A stretch of DNA of 64,000 nt, from assembly GCA_002914845.1 (NCBI GenBank), contig JXTC01000448.1, forward strand, positions 1 to 64,000, read 5' to 3'. The notes beneath the pieces were generated by a model. That model had not been told where the DNA came from and made no database searches. It saw nothing but the letters and a program-made list of their open reading frames with translations. The position numbers and the translations under genes were made by a program. The DNA is from Trema orientale. Lineage: Eukaryota > Streptophyta > Magnoliopsida > Rosales > Cannabaceae. Shown one piece after another: positions 46,720 to 56,660 of the stretch (the stretch's first letter is position 1; each line of letters starts with the position of its first letter).

Positions 46720-46985
46720 GAGAAATTTAGGTGGATGACTAATGTTTTAAATTTGATTAAGTAGATGTCCATTTTTTAAATTTTATAAATAAATATCCAG
46801 GTATATATATTTTTACATTTGGTAGATAAACATATCTACCAATTTCAGTTAGTGTATTAAAATGTACTAGGTATATAATTTTTTGTACTTGGTACATAAA
46901 ATTTTATACTTGGTATATAAACATATACACCGGACATTTTATTATAACATTTGACAAATGGATATTTGCCAAAATTTGGTCATAT
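46720..46985 (+). repeat. Dispersed ~265-bp repeat, copy 1
   Basis: GAGAAATTTAGGTGGATGAC, then TTGATTAAGTAGATGTCCAT, with repeated ACTTGGTATATAAA words. The same sequence is present in reverse at about 60395-60655. Confidence 0.8.
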
Positions 46986-46989
46986 TTCT

Positions 46990-47440
46990 ATAAGTCCCAA
47001 AAATTAAAGGCCTATTATCAGTGAACAATAGTGCCAACTTTAAACAAACTAACTAAATTAAAAACACTAAACAATATTATATTTAACTAAATTAAAAACA
47101 CTAAACAATATTATCTTTATTTTTTTTAAATTTTGTTATTATGAATTTATATTTAAACTGACCTAACTAATTGGCTAATGAAAACATTATCTTTAATTTA
47201 TTTAACAAATATCGCAAATATAATCAAACTTGCTGTGTGTAATTATCTAATTTTAATTCTATGAATTATCTGTAAAAAGGTAATAATAATAACAATACTA
47301 ATTCCCTAGCATGTTGTTTCCGACCAGGAAGAGGATTGCTATCTTTTCTTTTCCGTTTATATATATATATAAAGGGCCATAATATAGCAGGGGTTTTTTT
47401 TTTTTTAATCTATCTATAGGTATTATATATATATATATAT
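46990..47440. other. Region upstream of the small gene
   Basis: AT-rich with (TA)n runs at 47361-47372 and 47426-47443. A TATA-like setting lies just before the inferred transcript start near 47445. Confidence 0.4.
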
Positions 47441-47783
47441 ATATTCACAATTAAGCATTCACACTCTTGTGGGTTCTCTCCTCGTGTATTTTTGGCCCTA
47501 ACCATTCCAAGGTACGTCCGAATCCCAACTCCTTTCATTAATTATTATCTACAAACTTTAGTAGTTTCAGATCGATTTAACTAATTATTATTAAGTACGT
47601 TGTGTTCAATTCAAACTGTTTTTATTTTATTGGAACCTTTTAATATATAACATTTTACTAGTATCTGTTTTCTCCAAATTAATCACTTAATTCTGGTTCG
47701 AAAGGCATCTGCAACTTTTTTACACAGTGTTCATATTTTTTCTTGTTAGATATACAAATTGATATACTAGCAGTACAAAGAAG

Positions 47784-48315
47784 ATGTTCGAGCAGACCAT
47801 CCGGATTCATAATCGTACTCAGTATCATATGAATATGATCCTTCTCGTCCAAAGGGCACCTCATCTAGAGGCTCAATATGAATATAAAGGAGCAATCGAG
47901 CCAGGTGCATACTTAGAAGTACCCTATATTGAACTTCGTGCTCCGGGAAATTATATTTATTTTACTGTGGGAGATTTTTATTTCATATCTTTGTGTGGAG
48001 CCGACTTTTTTGGTTGTTCACATATGAAGTTCTCTCAAGATTATGGCCAGATTGTGATTAGAAAAATTAGAGGGAGTTCTTTGGATAGAATGCGGTAAAC
48101 TTTTACAACTTAATTCTTATATTTTCTTTTTTTTTTTTCTCCTTTTTTTGGGTTCATACTCTGTAATATATATTTTTTTCCTCAGTGTTGCTTCAAAGCT
48201 GAAACAATATTTGAAACGGAAGCTCTCAAAGAAAAAGAGAATACCTGGAATAGAAGAAGTATTAATACCGAATCAAGAAGCGTCTACAGTCTACTACGTT
48301 TCTGATGAAACTTGA
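47784..48315 (+). CDS. Small unrecognised two-exon protein (146 aa)
   Basis: Coding exons 47784-48094 and 48186-48315 join in phase (CG|T = Arg) across a GT...AG intron. A non-coding first exon probably ends at 47511 (AAG|GTACGT), with the acceptor at 47773, eleven bases before the ATG. The protein starts MFEQTIRIHNRTQYHMNM. It has a middle section of beta-strand-like character (GAIEPGAYLEVPYIELRAPG, IYFTVGDFYFISLC) and a strongly basic segment KQYLKRKLSKKKR near residues 110-122. It ends TVYYVSDET. No signal peptide or membrane span is obvious. I do not recognise the family. Clean splice sites, an intron in the 5' UTR and no internal stops argue for a real gene among repeats. A lineage-restricted gene or a transposon-derived protein are alternatives. 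Confidence 0.6.
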
Positions 48316-48329
48316 TTTGATGATATGTA

Positions 48330-48845
48330 CCGTTGATGCAGATTAGGATATAACAAATAATGTTTTTCTTTATCTGTATAAATTAGCATTATTACTTAGG
48401 ATTATTATTATATTATTTCTTATTTTGAATTATTAGAGTATATATGTTTCAAACATCTTGATTTTTTTTATTAAAAAAATAGATATATATATATGTTGCT
48501 TTTGGAAATATCAGATATCTAAAATTAGTTTGCTTGATTTGTGACTTCTTATTATTCCCCGAAAAAAAAATATTGAATTATGTATAAATTATTTGTGTCT
48601 ATCGCTTGTGTCTTTCTAGACACGTCACCTTTTTAGTTAGATAGATTCTCTCTTTTTTTTTTGTGACTTTCCTTTTTTTTTTTTTCTAATAAGAATTCTC
48701 ATACTCTTCAACTTATTAGCAATCTCGGATACTACTAAGGAACTAACAGGGTCGGACACATTCTCCACTAGGAAATGTCATTTTTAAGGTTGGAAACTCA
48801 AAAATGGGGATTTGAACTCTTGAACTGAGACTAAGAGACCTACAA
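48330..48845. other. 3' flank of the small gene
   Basis: AT-rich with T-tracts. No other feature recognised. Confidence 0.45.
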
Positions 48846-48849
48846 AAGA

Positions 48850-50268
48850 CATTAACACCTCAACAACACTAAAACAGAACTAAATACATGTTTTATTTGA
48901 ACTGTCTATTCACCATCTGAAATACAAACCAGTTAGAAGAATTATTAGGGATTTAGGGGACCAATTCTGAAAAGGAAGGTACTCTGCTTACTGCAACTAT
49001 TTATATAAAGGAATATGCCAACTACTCGAGGACCCTTCTCCAACCCTACCTATCATCTTCAAGAAGTAACTATGCATGCACAAGCAAACCTTATAACTTG
49101 GAACATTTATTTAAAATCATGAGAACACAAGGCACAAGATAAAGCAACATGAAAGAAAGTATAGGTAAGGTGAAATGTATGTATATTAAGAAATTATATG
49201 TAAGGTGAAATGTATGTACATTAATCAAGTCTGTTAGTATTGGAACAAAGTAATTTTTTGGAACTGCCAAATTTTAGTCTAATATTTCTAAACGTTGAGT
49301 GCTAGATTAAATTTGTGTAGAACTAACTTCAGCAATCTAAATGCTAAAATGTTTTAAGTGTAAAACATTTTTGGAATTAAATCGTGGTTATTTCCATACT
49401 TGTAACAGCCCACCCTATGAAGCGTATAAATTGACTCCTCCATTCAGGAAAAAATACATGTGATAGAATTTTGGCATTTTTTCGGTTCGCAGAATAGCGT
49501 TTATGGTACGAAAATTACCGCTCATCAATCGTTATATCTTGAGAAATAGATGCCTAACAACCTCAAGCACCCACTAAGAGGAGGCGAATCTATTTAAGGA
49601 GATTGTGTGATACACAAGCCTTGATTCCTCATCGTAATTCAAGGGTTCTATTGTTTTGGTATTATTGTTGTTATTTTGTTCATTCTACTATTTCTATATT
49701 GTTATTGTTATTAAAATTTCAGTATTTTATTTGTTCATTTATATGTTATATGTATATTTTGGCTAACAAGTAGATCAAATTAAAAGTAGTAATAAATGCA
49801 TAAGATTTTCCCATACAAATCCTTACATAAACTAGTTGAAACTTTTCTTATGTGTATGATCAATTTTTATATGACGATGATTTTCTCTCCCAAACATCCT
49901 CGTCCAATTGGGACCAGGGACAATAATCTATCTGCTATCTATTGTAAGATGTGAACTATAAATCTTATTAACCTAATCTATGACATTATTAGAATATCTA
50001 TCCAAGGACGACTAATATCCTTGTTTTACACCTTTGAACTTGCACATGTATCCAATGTATTTGTCACCACTGCTATCATTTAGTAGGGTTCCATCCAGCC
50101 TTTAGGTCATGAACAAGAAAACTTTGATATGGAAAAGCGAACAAGAAATGAGAAATGAATTGGAGTTCAGAGCTAATCTTATCATTAGCTATTAAAATGA
50201 ATAGAGTGATGAATCTAACAGGTAGTAACTATGAAACTTGTTATTATAATTATATTTTCAAATTATCA
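48850..50268 (+). repeat. Duplicated segment B (copy 2)
   Basis: Direct counterpart of 32555-33650 (see shared words there). It lacks the 230-bp insertion of copy 1 but is interrupted after AATCAAG (49229) by a probable solo LTR and short extra sequence up to about 49837. Confidence 0.85.
49232..49768. mobile_element. Probable solo LTR inside segment B copy 2
   Basis: Starts TGTTAGTATTGG and ends ATTTTGGCTAACA, an inverted TG...CA pair. CAAGT occurs at both borders (49226-49230 and 49767-49771) but overlaps the right terminus, so the TSD is uncertain. The insertion is absent from copy 1 of the segment. Confidence 0.6.
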
Positions 50269-51459
50269 TTGTTGGTGTGGATTTTCATCCTTGAACCAAT
50301 GCGCCATACGCGCTTCCAGATGATTCGTTTCGAAGGATCCCAAAACCTAGTTTACTATGGGTGTTGGTCTATATGACTTTGAGTAAAGCTATATATTAGG
50401 TCCAAGAGTTTGGCATTCTATAGCAAAGTGTTGAGAACTCAAGTGTTCAAGTGTGGTGAAGTTGTTGTTGCAATAAGTCTGCAGTTATTGCAATAAGTGT
50501 TATTTCTATAACAACATAACCTGCAATTTCTCTTTATGAAAACTTTTTTGATTTATCCAGACATGTTTAATTTCCATATTTGGTATTTCTGAGCATTATA
50601 TGGTTGAAAATTAGAAGAAATTTTGTACTTAATTGTTTAGTATGAATGAGAAAATCTTTCTATCAATTCCGTTTAATATTTTCCATATATATTTTGATTC
50701 TTTCCTCATTTTGTCATCTATATTGATATTTGATTACTCATAATTGGAATAATGAATTTGGACAGATTTTTGAGGAGAATTCATGAAGATTTTTGTCCTT
50801 AAATGGTGCTAAATATTATCTCATTGAATTAATTGGTTTCTTCCTAATTAATTATATGAGTTGTTGTGATCTGTTGCGATTTGGTGATCTTATCTGTTTC
50901 AACATTTGTCTTTCTAAGAAAAATTCTCTTGATTGAATTAATTTACTCTAATTGATTGTGAAATCAATCCTTGGCCTTAAGAAAAGTATTTGCAAAAGTA
51001 AATGAGTGATTTCAAATGATCAAGGAGAGCCAATTTTATGGAGATCAATTCTCAATGCACCTGGACATTTTTCAAGGACTATTAATACAAATTGTTGCAA
51101 TAACTTTATGATGATCCAATAAGGAATGCTAACAAATTTTGCGCTAAATCATTCTTTTTTAGTTTCAGCCTTTTCACACTAGGGGAGGACGACCTAAGGG
51201 TTAGAAATTCATCTATAAAAGCTCAACTATTCTAAAAGATTGGTATACACTTTGAGATAAAAATCTACTATAGGAAAGCTTTTATTTTGTACGAGTTAGA
51301 GTGTGTTCTATACCCATTTAAGTCTTAGAGAGCTAGTGAGTTGTCTATGCAAAGTTTGAGTGCACATATTCTTCAAGAGAAAGAACACTTCTTTATTGGA
51401 AAAAGATAGATCTGTAGCTGTGAAGGAAGTTTATGAGAGAATGATCAATCAAAGTTATG

Positions 51460-52982
51460 TAGAGATGCAATAATGGACCGCCCGGCCCAGCCCATTTAGG
51501 AAAACCATCACGAGTTGTGGGCCAGGATAACACATCCCATTGTTTTCATGAGCCAGGCCAGGCCGGCTCACCAAAGAAGAAGGGCGGCACAGTCCATCCT
51601 ATGGGCTATCTCATATGTGAGCTAGACTGGATCGGCCTGCTGGCTAGGATAAGTTAGCCCATAATAGCCCATCATGGGCCTGCTCATTCTAGTCTGAATA
51701 CCAAAAAAATAGAGGAAAAAAAGAAGCATTTTATTTAACTTTAAAGTTATTATTTTATGAAATCCTAAATAATTTACATACAATTATTAATTAATTTAAG
51801 TGTTAATTAATATAAATAATAAAAAAATATTTACTAATATTAGAAAACTAATATAGATAAAACTAAATAATTGAGTAAACCATTGACAAAAGTTTTATTT
51901 ATGACTGTGTCATTAAAAATCTTACAAGTAAAATTCAGTGGGACAATGCAAAACCTTAGTTTAGTAAAGAAAAAATAGTATAAATATTTAATATTACACA
52001 AAACTAAAGGTGTCAAAATGGGCGTGCCGGGTCGGCCCGGCCTGCCCGAAGCGGGCTTGGGAGGAAGAACAGTTCGGGACGAGCTGGCACGGAATTTTAA
52101 AATGGAGCCCAACCTGTCCCGTAGGCCTGCCAGGCTCCTAGGCAAGTCAGGCCGAACCCGGCCCAGAACGGGCCAAAATTAGCTGGCCTGTGCCAGCCAC
52201 TTCTTGACCCAATTTAAAAAAATTAAAAAAGAAATCTTAAAAAATGAGATTATTATTTGTATAATTAGTTAAAAATACTAGAAATTTAAAAATAAAATTT
52301 CTGAAAAAATAAATAACATTTTATATTTTTTTTTCCTATTGATGAAAATTTAAAAATAATTAAATAAGCTAAAAGTACATAAGTAGAATAGTTGATAAAA
52401 AAAGTTTAAATATCGGAAAATTATTTAAAATTAGATTGAAATTTGAAAGTGTGAAAAAAAGAGTGAGAGAATGTGTATTTATAAATATTGGAAAAAGTTT
52501 TGTACTTAAATGAATTTAAAAAAAAAAATTAGTAGGCCGGTCCAGTAGGCCTAGTCATATAGCTCAGCACGGCTCTACCCTAGGACCTGGTCAGCCCATT
52601 TTGGCCCGACCCATTTTGACACCTTTACACAGAACAAAATAAAATAAAATAAAAACAAAAACAAAAACAAAGAACAAAAAAATATAAAAATAATAATGGA
52701 ATGAGCTCAAATGGGTCGGCCCATGATAGGCCAGAATGGGCTGGCCTACCTTGGCCTACTATGGCCCGGCCCGTCCTGGCCAAGGCTCAGCCGATCTTAT
52801 GAACTTCTGTGGGCTGGGCCAGGCTGGCATGTGGGCCACAATATCATGGCTCAACTCAGCCCACAACTAGTAGATGGCTGGGTCGGCCCATCTACAGTAT
52901 CAGGATGAGTCGGCCCGTACTAGCAGTGTAGCAGGATTGGCCTGGGTTGGCCCATAGATCATAGCCCAGAATTTCATCTCTA
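51460..52982. mobile_element. hAT-type MITE with GGGCC-rich ends (family 1, copy 2)
   Basis: Ends TAGAGATGCAATAATGG and CAGAATTTCATCTCTA. Flanks AAGTTATG and AAGTCAAG agree at 6 of 8. Subterminal GGCCC-rich regions and the AT-rich core (51720-52000) match 26454-27261. It is interrupted by another MITE at 52005-52627. Confidence 0.8.
52005..52627. mobile_element. Nested hAT MITE (family 2), TSD CACAAAAC/CACAGAAC
   Basis: Perfect 18-bp ends: TAAAGGTGTCAAAATGGG and its inverse CCCATTTTGACACCTTTA. Eight-base flanks CACAAAAC (51997-52004) and CACAGAAC (52628-52635) differ at one position. Subterminal GGCCCGGCC-rich blocks; AT-rich centre. 623 bp, non-coding. Confidence 0.93.
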
Positions 52983-53409
52983 AAGTCAAGGGGAACTTAA
53001 CTGTGAGTGTTCATCGGGAGGACAAACACTAAGTCTTCGGGAAAAGATTAACTTCAAGACTCTGAAAAAATTTCAGAAGTACAAAATCAACTAAGACGAT
53101 GGGAGCTCACTAAACAATATTGGTAAAAGAATTTATTCACGTTGCGGGGAATTTTAAAGAGAGTCTTTTATTACTTAAGTCAATTAGTAATTGTATTCAT
53201 AATATTGTTTAAATCTTAGAGCGTGGCCCCATGGAGTAAGCTATTAGGAAATAGTTAAACCATATTAAAGACGTCTTGTGTTATCTATTTATTTTATATT
53301 CTATTACAACAAAAGTACTTGTTATTACAACACAATCCATACGCGAATTACAACATAATTAATTAATTATCATATCAAGAAATTAATCAATTATTTGGTA
53401 ACACTAACA

Positions 53410-54280
53410 AAAACGGATCTTTGACTATACATAGACTTTCCACAAAGATCTTATGGGACACCGGCGTGGTACCTGCTAAATCTCCTCCAAGAATAATATT
53501 AGAATGATGTGAAATTGAAAGAATAAAAGGAGTATAATGTTGTACTTCTTGGGTAATGGTGAAAGGATGGGAGAAGAAAATGGAGAGTATGAAACGACAA
53601 GTAAGATTTTGGAAAATGTGACGGCTTACTTCTTATGGGGGAAGGAAATACCACTTATAATGGCCTTATGGTCCTAATATTGTTAGGATTAGTGATCACG
53701 TGTTCCTGAAATAATGGAATGTCTCTCACTTACTATTCATATGGACAAGGGTCAGTAAAAATCCTTGTATCGGCTTTAGTGTATAGCGCATAGAAATCAG
53801 CCATGGAATATATTTTCAGAATATTCCATGTGATCGGATTGCATTTAGCCGAGGTCATGGTCGAATGAACCATAATGATTCATAACTGTTAGCTGCTTTT
53901 TTATTGATTGCCTTACTGATGTTATTGTTAGGGAATAATCTCCCCAATAAATACAATAATATGAAAGTGATAATAATAAAACATCTAAATAAAGTGAAAT
54001 AAGACACAAAATTTATGTAATTCACCAATGTGTTTATGTCTACGAAACTGCAGTAGATCTTCACTAAAACAATCTCAAATAGTAATTAATAACAAAAACA
54101 TTTTTCTAGTCCACCATATTCAAATTGAAAAATATTCAGACTGAAATATATAATAAATCCAAAAAAACCTACCTTATTTCAGATTTACACTTCGATTGAA
54201 AATCTTAACGTTGAAGACGAAAGAAACTAGATCTTCGACAAACAAACTCTCAGAGCAAGTCATAAACGGTTGTTGCGAAT
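53410..54280. other. Non-genic stretch
   Basis: No recognised gene or element; possibly further LTR-derived sequence. Confidence 0.4.
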
Positions 54281-54406
54281 TACATAATAAATAGCAACAT
54301 GAATTTACCAATATTAGTTTGTCCTTAATTTTACTTTCAGCCCTACATAATAAATAGCAACATGAATTTACCAATATTAGTTTGTCCTTAATTTTACTTT
54401 CAGCCC
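54281..54406. repeat. Perfect 63-bp tandem duplication
   Basis: 54281-54343 and 54344-54406 are identical by eye (unit starts TACATAATAAATAGCAACAT and ends TTTACTTTCAGCCC). Recent origin is likely because there are no differences. Confidence 0.95.
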
Positions 54407-54415
54407 TAGTTTCCT

Positions 54416-54940
54416 TCCTTAAGATAATCTGAGAGTGGCTTGACTGCTAAGACTTTGCTCAACAGAGCATATCCGTCTATAAACAGAATAGAGGACATGC
54501 AGCAGCAAGAGTAGAGTGTTAGTATACCTTCAAATCATGGGTCAATTTTAAATTTTCTTCAAGATCACCTTTTCTACAAGCCAACTCATTTAAGCCAGAA
54601 GTTATAGCTTCATTTTGCATCTCATCTATTACCAAATAATTAGAACAATATTATCTTGCTATTATAACTTTGGAAACCAGTAGATGACATTAACACCAGA
54701 GTTAGAAACAAGGAAACGTTACGAGAGAAGTGGCTAAGCAAAAAAAATATATTAAAAAAAAAAAAAACCATTAACACTTCTCAGGAGATTATGAACATTA
54801 CCTTATGTAAGTCCATATTTCCTTTCCAACGCATAACTCTCATTACTCAATCGAATTTTGTAGAACATGAGAATCATAATTCTCTTTCAAGGCAACAGTA
54901 AAACTGGAGTTGGCCACGTTTTCTTTTAAACTAGATGATA
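54416..54940 (-). pseudogene. Possible exon fragments of an unrecognised coiled-coil-like gene
   Basis: On the minus strand three coding-like patches occur in order. They are SSLKENVANSSFTVALKENY (about 54930-54845), DEMQNEAITSGLNELACRKG followed by LEENLKLTHDLK (about 54630-54537, with donor AAG|GTATAC), and LLSKVLAVKPLSDYLKEGN (about 54470-54415). The charged, helix-prone composition suggests coiled coil. Splicing and frame between them are not established. Confidence 0.3.
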
Positions 54941-55089
54941 ATTTTAAAATGGTAAAAGAAAAATGACAATACAAATAGATCCCTTTAAAATGAAAAGAAC
55001 ACGCTAGCTCGACCTCGGATTCAATATTGTATTTCCTTAAATTAGGTATTTTACAATTATTCACTGATAAGAATTAGCACATGTTCAAC

Positions 55090-55470
55090 GGTTTGATTTT
55101 AGTTTCCACCAGACGTATGCTCTATCAATCTGTATGTTTAATCCCATCTAATACAAGGAAAAGCTGAAAACATGAGCTGTGCTTCATGAATCATGATTGA
55201 TGCTGTGAATGATAACATCTATAGACACTAATATAATAGTGATGCATAATAAGGAAGCAACTTTTCAAGACTCAACTCTCAGTCTCAAGCATGCAGAATT
55301 TGGGGCACAATGCAAACTATCCAAGTTTCTAGAATCAGAACTTCATTCCAAACAAAAATGAAATGTATTGAATACACGGACTTTCAAGAATTAGTTTCAA
55401 TGAAATATGATCGTGCACTACATGAAGTGACCCCAACTCGATAACACAACTGGGTTACCTCTTTGTTCAC
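55090..55470 (+). repeat. Duplicated segment A (copy 2)
   Basis: Direct counterpart of 11330-11660, about 43.8 kb away. This copy lies just 3' of the HAD gene, copy 1 just 3' of MECR. Confidence 0.7.
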
Positions 55471-55584
55471 TTAAGCTGCCAAACCTCCCTCACTTTTTTT
55501 TTTCCTTTAATTATTTCATTATGATTACTTTCTTACATACCGTCTTACCTATTTTTTATTCAGAAAATAAAGAGTATACCAGAC

Positions 55585-56628
55585 TCAAGAGGTGCACTCC
55601 TTTCTCAAAATATAGTCCACAGCTTCTTCCACAGTGTCAACAACCTGCACAAGCATTTTAAGATTCTGCATTAGTGAATTTCACAGCTGCATGTATATTC
55701 CACAATGGTGCTTTCTATTTCACTAGAAAAGGTGGAGAAACTAGCGACTGGACGTTGTAAAACAAGTCAACTCTAGATAATTTATTAGTTAGCATTACCA
55801 GATCAGCTGGAAACTCGGGATGGTTATCCTTTCCCTTAAAAACTCCAGTCCTTGTCAGAATAGAAAACCAAGGATGCCCTGCCTGAAAATTTAGATGCCT
55901 TTATGCATTGCACGATTGTTTATGATACTCTCAACAACAATGCAGTGAAATTTCTGATCCAAGAGATATACCTGTCGTGCACCATAGATGTCAACTGAAG
56001 GATTGTCTCCTATCATGTACAGCGTTTTGAGATGCCGATTTCCAGCATTTGCATGATTGGCAATGTTAACATTATGATGACAAGATTGCACGAGTTGCTT
56101 AAGTAAAGTTTCGGCATTATTGAACACAAAGGGATTTGGTTTACCATATGTCGTATATCCCAGAGCATGAGGGTGAATTCTGCACATTTAACCAAGTATC
56201 ATTAAGTGATCCGAAAAATAAAAAGAGCGAAAATTAGCGACATCAGGAAAGTGCAAAATTGACCACATAAAAATGATTATTGTACTAAATTGACAGTATA
56301 ATTGTGCCATGATATCGTATTCTTTGCATGTTCTCTCGACTTACTTATTGAAGACAGATTCTAATGCAATTCTGAAAGCTCCCAAACCAAGACGCTCAGC
56401 AGGAAAAGCACCCTATCTTTTGTTAACGCCTTACCAGTACATTCTCAATTTTTAACACCAAAGTAAATTTCAACTAATTTTAGTGTAAGCATCAAAAAGA
56501 ACCAATGCACACGGAAAAAATAAACAGGCCTGGTAAGTAAGGTCATCGTGTGCGAAAAAAAGTTGTGGTTGTTGTCTAATTTCCCGACCAGGAAGACCTC
56601 CAGTTCTTAAAATGTCACAAAGCACCTG

Positions 56629-56660
<32 letters not shown>

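Larger units (their letters stand above)
50270..53409 (+). mobile_element. Copia-type LTR relic containing nested MITEs
   Basis: Starts TGTTGGTGTGGATTTTCATC and ends near ATTTGGTAACACTAACA. It has an LTR-like 3' portion (GCGTGGCCCCATGGAGTAAG, then T-rich sequence). Without the nested elements it would be about 1.6 kb. No TSD match and no internal genes were found; the stretch TTTGGTAACAC could instead be a decayed primer-binding site just outside a shorter LTR. Confidence 0.5.
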
